DNA of 53,904 bases. It comes from Symploca sp. SIO3C6. Its GTDB lineage: Bacteria; Cyanobacteriota; Cyanobacteriia; Cyanobacteriales; Coleofasciculaceae. Positions within the stretch are counted from its first letter, which is position 1. Each line of letters opens with the position of its first letter. Position numbers and translations under genes: made by a program. A model generated the notes under the pieces. The model had not been told where the DNA came from. It saw only the letters and a program-made list of their open reading frames with translations, and did not search any database. Of the stretch, positions 33,634 to 43,096 are shown piece by piece. Where the stretch lies: NCBI GenBank assembly GCA_010692425.1, contig JAAHHJ010000006.1, positions 118,128 to 172,031 on the forward strand, written 5' to 3'.

Positions 33634-33707
33634 GGGCTTGTAGCTCAGTGGACTAGAGCACGTGGCTACGGACCACGGTGTCGGGGGTTCGAATCCCTCC
33701 TAGCCCG
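33634..33707 (+). tRNA. tRNA-Arg (anticodon ACG)
   Basis: A 74-nt cloverleaf: acceptor GGGCTTG with TAGCCC, D-arm GCTCAGTGGACTAGAGC, anticodon arm CGTGG-CTACGGA-CCACG with ACG in the loop, T-arm GGGGGTTCGAATCCCTC, and discriminator G. CCA is not encoded. It lies between moaC and the MFS gene. I see no integrase or attachment repeat beside it. Confidence 0.95.
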
Positions 33708-33743
33708 TTTTTAGCAGCATAGATAATAATGTATTGTACTTTC

Positions 33744-35099
33744 CTATTGTGCATTACGATCTAATGCGTATATATCCCGTTCACGACCGATAGCAAATCT
33801 TAGTGAATGGGATATGTTTTTGCTCGACTGCGTAATAAAAACTATCAATGCTAAGAGCATCAAACCAGTGGTAACAGTAAAAATGCCCCGGTAGCTTAGC
33901 ATATCTGCAAAAAAGCCAAAGACTGGTCCAGCAAGGGCAATCCCTAAATCAAAACCGCCAATGCCAACAGAGAAAACTCTACCACGTTCGTCCGGGGTAG
34001 AACGGTCAGACATGAGCACAATCATCATTGGTAGTACGGTACCTGCGGCAATACCTTGTGCTATGGTAGCTAACAAAAATCCTTGTGGAGTTTGAGCTGT
34101 AGAGATCAAAAACATTGAACAACTATAGCAGACCAGACCGCCACTAATGAACAATCCTCGCCCATAGAGGTCAGAGGCACGACCAGCAAATAGACGTGTA
34201 CTAAAATTGATAATTGCAGTTGCGCTGAAAAATAGACCTGCGTTAAAATCTACCCCGGTTTCTCTAATAAATAGAGATATAAATGTACTAATTGTTCCAA
34301 AAGCAAAACCAACTACTAACAGAACAGCGACGGGAATACGCAAACGAGGACTGGTCAATAAATGCAACAGATGCTTGGAGTGTGGTGGTGAAGTTTCCTG
34401 AGCCTCGGATTCAAACCTGATCTGCTCACTTACAACAGAAGTAAAAACTACACTCAGCAAACCTAATCCCCCAGCACCGAGGAATAAAGCCGGATAACCA
34501 GCTTCAGTCTGTAGAAAACTACCCATCATCGGACCAACTGCCAAACCCATGGGAGCAACTAGACTCATATAACCAATTAACTCGCCTCGCTGCTGTGGTG
34601 GCGACAAGTCAGCTACCAGAGCACTATAACCAGTGGTAAAAGCGGCAATGCTAATGCCATGGAATACTCTGATTAACATTAACAAGGCAATCGAGTTTAC
34701 CCAAAGATAGCCCAAGGGTACAATAAGATAGCACAGGGGTGCGATCGCTGCGACGAGAGTACCAATAATTAAAACTAGCTTGCGACTGTGTTTATCGGCA
34801 AGAATCCCTAAGGGGGTTCTGAACAACAACAGACCAATGGCAAAGCAACCCATTACTATGCCCAACTGTTGTGTTGTTGCCCCCATATCCTTAATATATG
34901 GCGGTAGAGTTGGCAGCATTGACGCTATACTTGACCAAAACAACAGACCAGCTGCAAAGAGGATCAGTAAGTTTTGGCGTACATTTGACTCAAGCTTCCT
35001 AAATATTTTCACGCACCCAGCATCCCTGCGAAACTGTTTGAAGTTATCCTTGACTCCTACGTTAATATTCTTAACATATTGCTTAGAAACTGCCCTCAC
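33744..35099 (-). CDS. Major facilitator superfamily transporter
   Basis: A twelve-helix MFS protein of up to 451 residues with the family pattern TPLGILADKHSRKLVLIIG after the second helix and GRASDLYGRGLFISGG in the second half. It resembles drug/sugar-type MFS exporters. The substrate is unknown. The first 30 residues are unusually polar. A GTG at 35012 (VKIFRKLESNVRQNLLILFA) gives the N-terminus usual for this group, so the true start may be there. It ends 17 bases beyond the stop of the GT39 gene on the same strand. Confidence 0.85.
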   Translation of the reverse strand: MRAVSKQYVKNINVGVKDNFKQFRRDAGCVKIFRKLESNVRQNLLILFAAGLLFWSSIASMLPTLPPYIKDMGATTQQLGIVMGCFAIGLLLFRTPLGILADKHSRKLVLIIGTLVAAIAPLCYLIVPLGYLWVNSIALLMLIRVFHGISIAAFTTGYSALVADLSPPQQRGELIGYMSLVAPMGLAVGPMMGSFLQTEAGYPALFLGAGGLGLLSVVFTSVVSEQIRFESEAQETSPPHSKHLLHLLTSPRLRIPVAVLLVVGFAFGTISTFISLFIRETGVDFNAGLFFSATAIINFSTRLFAGRASDLYGRGLFISGGLVCYSCSMFLISTAQTPQGFLLATIAQGIAAGTVLPMMIVLMSDRSTPDERGRVFSVGIGGFDLGIALAGPVFGFFADMLSYRGIFTVTTGLMLLALIVFITQSSKNISHSLRFAIGRERDIYALDRNAQ

Positions 35100-35116
35100 C
35101 CTGTTGTTGGGTTTTG

Positions 35117-36760
35117 TCAGTTCTCAGGTAACAGTTCAGTTTTGGCGGCAGTGGTTGTAGCAGGTGTGATTAAAAAAAGTGTTCCTATTTCTGAGGTATG
35201 AGGACTCGCAAATACCTTTTCTGTTTGAATTTGAAAATCTTTACCAATCAGAGTCTCGGCAATTAATTCAGGTTCTTTAATATATTTGTTATAATTCCAG
35301 GCCACTAGCCAGAGACGAGATTTAATTCTTGCTAAGCTGTCTACTTGTTGCTCAATCCATGACTTATCCAATTTTTTAGTTTTGGGAGCATGGTCAATTG
35401 TATAGATAGGAGTTTTGCCATGATAGTAACGATTTAAAGATAAGCCTCTGACTCTGGGAAATGTGTACAAAACAATGACATCGCCTGGTTTTTCATTGGT
35501 GCTGATCTCTTGTGCTACACCTTTCCAATCAGGACGATGTAGTTTAGTGTAGTAGTTTACTAGTCCACCACTAATCGCAATTATGTAGAAAACAGCCACT
35601 AATATAGCCAGCTTTTGACGCCAATTCCACACTACCATGAAGCTTGCTGCCAGCAGAATAGACAAATAGGGAACACTAAATACCAGGTAACGGCGATACC
35701 ATACTGGACCAAAAATGTGACACATCAGAATGATACAGGCTAAAGGCAAGAATGCAGACATTGCCACCAACAGCAGTTTTTCTGAGCGTTCTTTCTTGCA
35801 GATAGCAATTAGAACTATACCCAACAAGCAAATTAGCACCAGGGTATAAAAAGCATAATAGAGCACATAAAGCAAATTAAATGTGTTTAAACCTAGCAAA
35901 TTTTGCAATATCCACTCAGTTGTTGACTGACCTGTGTTGGGTATAACTTGAACCTCCCGGATGTATTCTGTCAACATCCAGGATGTTGTCAAGCGCGTGA
36001 GCATAGCAACAATATCAACAAAGCCCGGTATAACTCCTGCTTTAGCACCACCATCAGCAGAAGTCATGAACTTAGTAAACTCACCGCCAAACATGTATAT
36101 TGCAGGCATAAGTAAAAGCGTACCAACAAAGAGGAGTACTTTTCCCAGAGCTAACAATCTGCGACGATCCTTGCGAAAACTCCAGCCAAATAGAAGAATC
36201 TCAGGTAGCAATAGAAGGGTATTGAGCTGATTAGTCAAGATTGCTAATACGCGTATAATTCCCCACGATCCAATGGCAGCGATAGTTGGACGCTCAAGGA
36301 CATTGGTCAAGGCTAGTGTACCACCCAGACAAAGAAAAGTACTCAAAGTGTAGTGCCTGATTTCTTGGGAGTGATTGATAAACAGTGGTGAGAAAGTTAC
36401 CAGTAAAGCAGCAATCAGACCAATTGAATCTCCTAGCAGACGACGACCAAGCCTATATGTCAAGAAGATACTACCTATGCCAAAAAGCACAGCAGGTGTT
36501 CGTAACCAAGTATCACTCGTACCAAAGAGCATCCAAATCTTTAGGAGTGCAAAATAGAGTGGTCTCGAGCCAGGATCAGTAGGGTCAAAGTTTCTAGCTG
36601 AATGAATACTGAACATTTCATCTCCCCACAAACCCTCGGTGTCAAGTTGATAAAATCGCAGTACAGTAGCCAAGATTAAAATTAAAGTAATGGGCATCCA
36701 TTGGCTGAGTTGTTCTGTTCTAAGAAAAGTAATGGGTAGTTTTGATGTTTTTGAATTCAT
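35117..36760 (-). CDS. GT39-like membrane glycosyltransferase (ArnT/PMT type)
   Basis: A 547-residue integral membrane protein with about 11-12 hydrophobic segments. The first loop carries LDTEGLWGDEMFSIHSARNF, whose acidic pair is typical of the catalytic loop of ArnT/PMT-type polyprenyl-phosphate-sugar transferases. A periplasmic C-terminal region follows the last helix. It probably transfers a sugar from a lipid-phosphate donor to a glycan or lipid at the outer face of the membrane. It is the last gene of the minus-strand glycan set; the GT2 enzyme at 49.7 kb could make its donor. Confidence 0.82.
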   Translation of the reverse strand: MNSKTSKLPITFLRTEQLSQWMPITLILILATVLRFYQLDTEGLWGDEMFSIHSARNFDPTDPGSRPLYFALLKIWMLFGTSDTWLRTPAVLFGIGSIFLTYRLGRRLLGDSIGLIAALLVTFSPLFINHSQEIRHYTLSTFLCLGGTLALTNVLERPTIAAIGSWGIIRVLAILTNQLNTLLLLPEILLFGWSFRKDRRRLLALGKVLLFVGTLLLMPAIYMFGGEFTKFMTSADGGAKAGVIPGFVDIVAMLTRLTTSWMLTEYIREVQVIPNTGQSTTEWILQNLLGLNTFNLLYVLYYAFYTLVLICLLGIVLIAICKKERSEKLLLVAMSAFLPLACIILMCHIFGPVWYRRYLVFSVPYLSILLAASFMVVWNWRQKLAILVAVFYIIAISGGLVNYYTKLHRPDWKGVAQEISTNEKPGDVIVLYTFPRVRGLSLNRYYHGKTPIYTIDHAPKTKKLDKSWIEQQVDSLARIKSRLWLVAWNYNKYIKEPELIAETLIGKDFQIQTEKVFASPHTSEIGTLFLITPATTTAAKTELLPEN

Positions 36761-36819
36761 GTTATTAATTTAGATTTATTGTTTGTATTTGTCATCCCGA
36801 AAGAAATAATAAAAATTCT

Positions 36820-37776
36820 CTATTTTCGCAGTGCATAAACAATCCCACCTAATAGACCCTGAATAATTACGATTCCGTAAGCTAGCCAAGAAAAAGCAAT
36901 TGCCTCTGGTCTAGAAATGCCGCTAGCAAAAGTACCTAACAAAAGCACAAAAGCATTCTCACGAAGTCCAATTCCATTTATAGAAATAGGAAGCACCATA
37001 ATAACAGTGACTAGGGGGACGATTAGAAAGAAAATCTGAAGGGTAACAGGTAAATTTAGAGCCTTAGCGATTAAGTAATAATGAACAATCACAGAAATTT
37101 GTACCATCAAAGATAACCCCAGCGACATGCTCAGAACTGCTTGGTAGTTCCTAAATACCAGGAAAGCTTTAATAATATTAATCAGTTTTTGTTGTAAGTT
37201 TTGCCACAAGGGCAGTCGCATTTTTATTATTAACTTTACCATTTGTCGAGAGGGTACCAAGAGCATCCAAACCAACAGGAACACTAACATGGCACCTAAC
37301 AGTAACCACAACTGTAGTGACGGCAGGTGTACACCCAATTGCTGAGCAAACAATAGTGATCCAACTGCGAATAGCATTAAACCTAGTAGACCAAGAAAAC
37401 GATCCACAATAACCGTAGCTACTGCTCTTGATTTGCTAGCTCCCAACTGCCAAGCATCGTAAACCCTAACTGCATCTCCACCAAGGGTCGAGGGCAGAAA
37501 ATTACTAAAGAAAATACCTACCATGTAGGACTTCAACAAATCAGGAATAGAAGCGTTGACACCCTGAGCTCTCAGCAGTAAACGCCATCGATGTGATCTA
37601 ATGTAGTAACTAAGAAAATATATAAATAGTGCTGCCATTAATAGAGGAATGTTGGTGTCTTTTGCAGCCAGAAAAATTTCAGTTAGATTAGTCTTGCGCA
37701 ACACCCAAAACAGTAGAGCTACAGCAACACTGCATTTAGTTGTCGTGAGAATTAAATGCTTCTTGTTAGTTGTCAT
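36820..37776 (-). CDS. Lysylphosphatidylglycerol-synthase-type membrane protein (UPF0104)
   Basis: A 318-residue protein with eight or so hydrophobic helices of the LPG_synthase_TM/UPF0104 family (conserved SYYIRSHRWRLLLRAQG, FFSNFLPSTLGGDAVRVYD, PISINGIGLRENAFVLLLG). Members often accompany glycosyltransferases and are thought to act as lipid-linked flippases. No aminoacyl-transferase domain is fused. It sits between the GT39 and GT4 genes with short gaps. Confidence 0.85.
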   Translation of the reverse strand: MTTNKKHLILTTTKCSVAVALLFWVLRKTNLTEIFLAAKDTNIPLLMAALFIYFLSYYIRSHRWRLLLRAQGVNASIPDLLKSYMVGIFFSNFLPSTLGGDAVRVYDAWQLGASKSRAVATVIVDRFLGLLGLMLFAVGSLLFAQQLGVHLPSLQLWLLLGAMLVFLLVWMLLVPSRQMVKLIIKMRLPLWQNLQQKLINIIKAFLVFRNYQAVLSMSLGLSLMVQISVIVHYYLIAKALNLPVTLQIFFLIVPLVTVIMVLPISINGIGLRENAFVLLLGTFASGISRPEAIAFSWLAYGIVIIQGLLGGIVYALRK

Positions 37777-37825
37777 TGTTAATGACTACTTAGTTGACAT
37801 ACTGTAAAGCTTTGAGGAAGTCTGT

Positions 37826-38995
37826 CTAGGCAACTAAGTCTCTGTAGATGTGGCTTAGAGATTTTACCGAATGAGAAATATCGTAATTCTGGCATTCTTC
37901 CCAGCCCTTTTCTCCCATAGTTTGAGCAAGTTCTGGATTTCTCAGCAGAAAGATTAACTTTTCAGCTAAAAGGGGAAAATCATGACAGGGTACAAGGAAA
38001 CCTGTCTCTCCCTCATGAATAACTTCTCCCATCAATCCCACAGGAGTTCCCACTACCGGTTTTCGCAAGTTCATTGCTTCAAAGAGTGTGAGGGGACCAC
38101 CCTCCCAAAGCGAGGGTATGGCAGCTATATCTGATAAAGCGAGTAGAGCAGGTATATCATTACGGAGTCCCGTGAAAATTACCTGTTGAGCAATTCCCTC
38201 TCGTTTAGCAAAAGACTCTAGCATTGAACGATCAGGACCTTCACCAACGATGAGAAAACGAGTGTTGGGTAATTCTTTGAGGATGGAGATAGCTGCCTTG
38301 AGAAGATAAATTTGACCTTTTTGGGTGTCTAGACGACCAACAGTACAGACGACCTGTTGATCAGGAGAAATACCAAGTTCAGTTCGTTTATTGACCTGTT
38401 CAGTTGGTTCTGGTGGTTTAAATTCAGCCAGTGGCAGACCAATTAAAAAAGTTTCTAGTTTTTTGGGCTTTACTTTTCGACGATGTATCATAAATTCGCG
38501 AACAGGCTCGGAGATAGCGATCGCTTTTGTCGTCAGAGGAGATAAGATGTAGTCAGCTACTGTTTGATAAAAGGGTTGATTATCAATCACAGTATGTTCG
38601 TGAACAATATTGGGAATGCCAGTTAATAAGCTGGCAAGGCGACCAAAATTTGTAGCTCCATAGCCGTGTAAGTGCAGAATATGAACTCGTTCATGCTTGA
38701 TAAGTGCTATTAAACTAGTTAAAGTACTAGGACTAAATTTTCCCTTGCTTAAAAAGAAAATTGGTATTTTTTTTTGCTCAAAAATTTCACCAGCTACTTC
38801 TGGAGAACGTAGACTACAAACTGTAAACTGAAATTGTTGAGACTCAAAACGAGGTATCCACCATTCAATTGCTTTGGTAATTCCATGAATGCCTGATCCA
38901 GCAACACTTAATTTATCGATCACATGCATTACACGGATCGGTTCTGGTGCATGACTAGCATAATTTCTCTGTTTTTCTAGGTATGAATTTTTCAT
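37826..38995 (-). CDS. GT4-family glycosyltransferase
   Basis: A 389-residue GT-B enzyme. The N-terminal acceptor half begins near IRVMHVIDKLSVAGSGIHG and includes VHILHLHGYGATNFGRLAS. The C-terminal nucleotide-sugar half shows VCTVGRLDTQKGQIYLLKA, FLIVGEGPDRSMLE and the EX7E motif EGGPLTLFE followed by AMNLRKPVVGTPVG. This is typical of GT4 retaining transferases for exopolysaccharide. The sugar is not predictable. Confidence 0.9.
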   Translation of the reverse strand: MKNSYLEKQRNYASHAPEPIRVMHVIDKLSVAGSGIHGITKAIEWWIPRFESQQFQFTVCSLRSPEVAGEIFEQKKIPIFFLSKGKFSPSTLTSLIALIKHERVHILHLHGYGATNFGRLASLLTGIPNIVHEHTVIDNQPFYQTVADYILSPLTTKAIAISEPVREFMIHRRKVKPKKLETFLIGLPLAEFKPPEPTEQVNKRTELGISPDQQVVCTVGRLDTQKGQIYLLKAAISILKELPNTRFLIVGEGPDRSMLESFAKREGIAQQVIFTGLRNDIPALLALSDIAAIPSLWEGGPLTLFEAMNLRKPVVGTPVGLMGEVIHEGETGFLVPCHDFPLLAEKLIFLLRNPELAQTMGEKGWEECQNYDISHSVKSLSHIYRDLVA

Positions 38996-39237
38996 TGCTT
39001 CTAATCTGAAAGTACAATTTGAGGAATAGAGATAAAAATTGTTATCCTAAGCTTTGTAAGAAGTTGCTGATGATATAGCGTTTCTCTTGCTTGATGAGGT
39101 CCACTCTCTAGGCTTTAAGGAACTCTTAACAGGGAATAGGGAGTAGGTAAGAATTTAAAGCGGATCTCACTAATTTTAGAATTGCTATTTTTTAAATAAA
39201 AAATTATTTTTTACTACTCTTATTTAGTAATCATAAT

Positions 39238-40002
39238 TCACAGATTTCCTCGCATCTTAGTAACCTTAGCTGGAACTCCAATAGCAATGGCATAATCAGG
39301 AAGATCCTTTGTAACTAAAGCTCCAGCACCTACAATACATCCCTTGCCGATGTGAATACCATCGAGTACAGTCGCTCCAGCACCAAGCCAAACATCATCC
39401 TCAATAATTACTGGTCCTTTTGAATAAACCCCCTGTTCCATCATGGGAACATCTAATTTATCAGTTATATAGCGTCCACCCCCTAGATAACAGTTACCAG
39501 CAATCAGGACAGAATTACCAATGAAGATGCCTCCACCTGAGGAGATAATTGTGTTACACCCAATATCGGTTTTTTTGCCAATAGCTACAGAACCTGTTTT
39601 ACCCTGGATTACACAGTTTCTGGAAATAATGACATCCTCTTCTAAAACTATTCCTTTTTCTCCAGCTCCACTTGCATCTAGCAGTACGTAATCATCAATT
39701 GCTACCCTGTCTCCAAAGGTGATACGTTTGGGGTGTCGTATGGCTGTTCCTTTTCCAAAAATTACTCCCTTGCCGACACTCCTAAAAAAAGGTGGATAGA
39801 ATATTTTTCTGAGTAAATAACCGAAGCTTCCAGGAAGATCTCCAAATAAGAGTGTAGATAATTCATAACCTATAAAATAAAAAAGATTAGTATCTCCTAG
39901 AGCCTTTAATTGATACCTTGCTAGTAAGGACAATTCGCTTTTATTAAGTTGTTCTGAAAGAGGAATTTTAGATATTGATTGTTTATTGATAGGTTCTATC
40001 AT
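39238..40002 (-). CDS. Left-handed beta-helix acyltransferase
   Basis: A 254-residue member of the hexapeptide-repeat O-acetyltransferase group. After about 85 residues with a membrane-proximal N-terminus, imperfect [LIV]GXXXX repeats run from about 80 to 250 (GVIFGKGTAIRHPKRITFGD, VIIEDDVWLGAGATVLDGIH, IGKGCIVGAGALVTKDLPDY). It probably acetylates a sugar of the glycan made by its neighbours. No strong ribosome site is visible. Confidence 0.83.
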   Translation of the reverse strand: MIEPINKQSISKIPLSEQLNKSELSLLARYQLKALGDTNLFYFIGYELSTLLFGDLPGSFGYLLRKIFYPPFFRSVGKGVIFGKGTAIRHPKRITFGDRVAIDDYVLLDASGAGEKGIVLEEDVIISRNCVIQGKTGSVAIGKKTDIGCNTIISSGGGIFIGNSVLIAGNCYLGGGRYITDKLDVPMMEQGVYSKGPVIIEDDVWLGAGATVLDGIHIGKGCIVGAGALVTKDLPDYAIAIGVPAKVTKMRGNL

Positions 40003-40057
40003 AATATTTGTTATTTTCCCTTGAATTAATTTAGTTTAGCTTCTGGTATTTTTAAGT

Positions 40058-40849
40058 TTAATCAAGGAAACACTCAAATTCTGTGCCTTTTAAATTACTG
40101 GCAAGTTCATCATAGTTTTTGACCATTAATTCAAGTTTTTGGGGATTAACTTTAACCAAATCAGAACTCATTGGAACAGATTCTAATCCAAGAAAATTAT
40201 GCACTGATTTTGCGGCTTCAGGTGATAAAGATTGTCCGACAATCATTGTTTCATACACTAATTCTATTTTGGGATGTTTAGACAATAACTGTTCATATTG
40301 GTGAAACCAATTTTGTACACGTCTCATTTCCTTGATCGCTTTCTGTGGTGACACATAAATCGATACTACGGGCACTGCTTTGGTAGGAAAAGGATCTTTA
40401 CGACCAAGTTTACTGCCTTTCAGTTTAATCAATTTTGAAACGTACTGCTGAAGTAAATTTGCACGTCGCAAATGAATAACCCTAATATCAGTATTGTTAA
40501 GGAAATATTGGCGTGCACGAATATTTGTCAACTGATTATACATAACTTTGCAAATATTTACTGATGCTCCTTGAGTAGCATAAAAGTTGTCTAACAACTT
40601 TACTGGTCGCCAAGCACCAGACACTATATGTAACCATAATCCACTTGGCACTCGATAAGGAGAAAGTATTGCTGGAATATTTCCCTTGTATTGAGCGCCG
40701 ATCAAAGGTTCTCCAAATGGACAATAGACTTGAGGATGAGAATCAAGATAACTGGTCAAAAATGTAGAACCGGAACGCTGACTACTGATAATAACTGCTT
40801 TTATTGGTTTAGTTATAGCCTTGATTCTTTCCACTTCTTTAATCCCCAT
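40058..40849 (-). CDS. PAPS-dependent sulfotransferase
   Basis: A 263-residue cytosolic sulfotransferase-fold protein. The 5'-phosphosulfate loop is IISSQRSGSTFLTSYLDSHP (about 20-39). The 3'-phosphate-binding region is RVIHLRRANLLQQYVSKL (about 125-142). It probably sulfates a sugar of the surface glycan or a glycolipid. Its start overlaps the 3' end of the following DUF457-type gene by 37 bases; a later in-frame start is possible but would cut into the PAPS loop only if moved beyond residue 15. Confidence 0.82.
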   Translation of the reverse strand: MGIKEVERIKAITKPIKAVIISSQRSGSTFLTSYLDSHPQVYCPFGEPLIGAQYKGNIPAILSPYRVPSGLWLHIVSGAWRPVKLLDNFYATQGASVNICKVMYNQLTNIRARQYFLNNTDIRVIHLRRANLLQQYVSKLIKLKGSKLGRKDPFPTKAVPVVSIYVSPQKAIKEMRRVQNWFHQYEQLLSKHPKIELVYETMIVGQSLSPEAAKSVHNFLGLESVPMSSDLVKVNPQKLELMVKNYDELASNLKGTEFECFLD

Positions 40850-41331
40850 AAAATTAACAATGAATAACTTATTTCAAAAGTAATAAATAGAAGGTGGCTA
40901 TGATGGAACAATCCACGGGAATGATGAACACTTGGAAAAATTGAAATTGGTGACTTAAAGCGACTATCTATGAAAGGCCATAATAATGGTATACCTTGAC
41001 GCGTAAAGAAATCTAAACATAAATGAGAGTCATAAAGTATAAAAGTTAGCCAGAAAATTTTATGATAGGAAATTTTAAAGCAACAATTGATCATCAATCC
41101 TGCCAATACACTAAAAGCCACAGAAAACAATAGACTATGGGTAAGACCACGATGAAAATTTACTCCTGTAATGATTTGAGGAATAAAATCTAAGTCAGCA
41201 AAACTAGCAATTAAAATAGGATAAATAATATTTATAAGCCACTTAAAATCGTGGTTTTTTGTCGAATTCAAGTCATTGACAAAGCTAGCAATTACATATC
41301 CAGAAACTGAATGGACAATGGGAGAAGGCAT
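40813..41331 (-). CDS. YdjM/DUF457-type membrane protein (metal-dependent hydrolase family)
   Basis: A 172-residue membrane protein starting MPSPIVHSVSGYVIASFVND, with conserved His/Asp at FADLDFIPQIITG and FHRGLTHSLLFSVAF, and YDSHLCLDFFTRQGIPLLWP near residue 110. These are hallmarks of the YdjM/DUF457 group annotated as metal-dependent hydrolases. Three or four hydrophobic helices are present. The role in glycan synthesis is unclear, but relatives are often found in such loci. Confidence 0.82.
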   Translation of the reverse strand: MPSPIVHSVSGYVIASFVNDLNSTKNHDFKWLINIIYPILIASFADLDFIPQIITGVNFHRGLTHSLLFSVAFSVLAGLMINCCFKISYHKIFWLTFILYDSHLCLDFFTRQGIPLLWPFIDSRFKSPISIFPSVHHSRGLFHHSHLLFITFEISYSLLILWGLKKWKESRL

Positions 41332-41373
41332 AGTTTATTAAAGTTGAAAAACCATGTAAAAATTACTGAAGTA

Positions 41374-42882
41374 TCAATTTTTAAATAACCCTAATCGCTT
41401 ACCTATTTTGTCCAATATCATTTTATCTGTTTCCTCTAGACCCATTCCCAGTAGTAGTAGAGCATACATTAAAATTACAGATGCAGCAGTAATCACTAAT
41501 GAGAAAAAGTAATTCATAGATGGTAACCAATTTTGCACAGTAAAACCGCCCAACGCAGCAGCAGCTCCAACTCCCAGTATTTTTAAGTAATTCCAATCAT
41601 AAGAGTGCAAACCTAAAACCCAGTATACTTGTGCTACTAGAAGCAAGTTTACACCTGCAATACTGATCCCTGTTGCCACTGCTGCTCCCATCAATCCCCA
41701 TTTTGGAATCAGTAGAATATTTAACACTATGTTAGTGATTGCCAAAGCAAAATCGCTATAGAGCCTGAGATGTTGATGCCCTGACATATCTAGCATATGC
41801 TTGGACAATCCCCCAGGACCAGCTCTTGCTAATTGTCCTGCTGACAAAACTATTAAGAGCAACCATCCCATCTCAAATTCTGTTCCGAAAATATGCAGAA
41901 TATCCTTGCTAGTTATCCCCACAATTAAGAAAAGAGGTAAAGTTAGAGACAAACTCCAGCGGGCAATTACTCGAAAGAGTTGGCCCACTTCTTCAAATTC
42001 ACCCTTACTATAAAGGGTTGCAATTGTCGGTATAAAGATTTTGGTCAATGAGTGGTTCAACAGAGCCATTAAAAGAGCTGTTTGGGAAGCTGCGCGGTAA
42101 ACCCCTACCTCTGTTGCTGCTTGAAAGTATCCTAGTATTAACGTATCTGTCCAGATTAAAACAAGCCACAAAAAGCTTCCGAAAGATAAAGGCAGTGAAA
42201 ATGTTAGGAGTTCTTTAGCATCTAAGATTTGCTTAATATTACTACTTACGATTGCAGGAAATATTCTGCTGAGCAAGTAAACAGTAACTGCCAAAGTAAT
42301 AATAACAGCAATAAGCCAAGCTATAGCAGCGCCCCACAACCCAAAACCAAGCGTACACAACAGAATCGCCAGTAATAAATTGATAGAGGGTAGCAGCAAT
42401 TCTGAAATGTAGGTTTGGTATTTGGCAATTTTAAATCCAGTAGTAGCAGAAGCCCCTACCGTCATACTAGCTCCAAAGGGAAGGGCGATCGCAAAAACAC
42501 GAATGATAGAAGCAAGGTTTGGTTCGTTAAAGACCTCTTGTGCAATAGAAGTTGAGGCTAAAAACATAATGATGCCAAAGATTGTACCACCAATGAAAGG
42601 TAACCCAATCGCCTGAAGTAAAACACCTTTTAATCTCTGATGATCCCTAGCATCATGGTAGATTGAGACATAGCGAACTGTGCCGATATCCAAGCCCATC
42701 CTAGAAAATAGTTCCCCTAGTCGATAGAGGACAACTCCTAACGTGTAAAGACCAAATAACTCCGTGCTAAGAAGTCGGGCTAGGGTCACTTGAGTTAAGT
42801 ATTTTAGCCCACTGCTTATTACTTGACCAACAAAACTTGTACCAGCCCCTTTAGCAATTTTTTTGATAGCAGCATCATTCAT
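41374..42882 (-). CDS. Wzx-like oligosaccharide flippase (MOP superfamily)
   Basis: A 502-residue polytopic protein with about 14 hydrophobic helices, beginning IAKGAGTSFVGQVISSGLKY, the usual N-terminus of O-antigen/exopolysaccharide flippases. It should move lipid-linked repeat units to the outer face of the plasma membrane. No Wzy polymerase is recognised with certainty in the window. Confidence 0.88.
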   Translation of the reverse strand: MNDAAIKKIAKGAGTSFVGQVISSGLKYLTQVTLARLLSTELFGLYTLGVVLYRLGELFSRMGLDIGTVRYVSIYHDARDHQRLKGVLLQAIGLPFIGGTIFGIIMFLASTSIAQEVFNEPNLASIIRVFAIALPFGASMTVGASATTGFKIAKYQTYISELLLPSINLLLAILLCTLGFGLWGAAIAWLIAVIITLAVTVYLLSRIFPAIVSSNIKQILDAKELLTFSLPLSFGSFLWLVLIWTDTLILGYFQAATEVGVYRAASQTALLMALLNHSLTKIFIPTIATLYSKGEFEEVGQLFRVIARWSLSLTLPLFLIVGITSKDILHIFGTEFEMGWLLLIVLSAGQLARAGPGGLSKHMLDMSGHQHLRLYSDFALAITNIVLNILLIPKWGLMGAAVATGISIAGVNLLLVAQVYWVLGLHSYDWNYLKILGVGAAAALGGFTVQNWLPSMNYFFSLVITAASVILMYALLLLGMGLEETDKMILDKIGKRLGLFKN

Positions 42883-43096
42883 GTTCTAGATATCGGTTCA
42901 GTAATATTAAGTTGACCAATTTGTCGGTATTGTTGAGTCATAGTCTGAATCATGAAACCCCTCTCATTCAGATTCTTTTCTTGTGAGCCATCATAACCAA
43001 GAGACATCTCCAGAAACCTCGATTTGGGAACGGTAGCATAAGGGTTTTAGCATAGTTATTGGAGATGTTTAAGGAGCTTTTAATTAAAATCAATTC

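Noticed and set aside
33634-33707. tRNA-Arg as an integration site
   Set aside because: No integrase gene and no repeated tRNA 3' end within the window.
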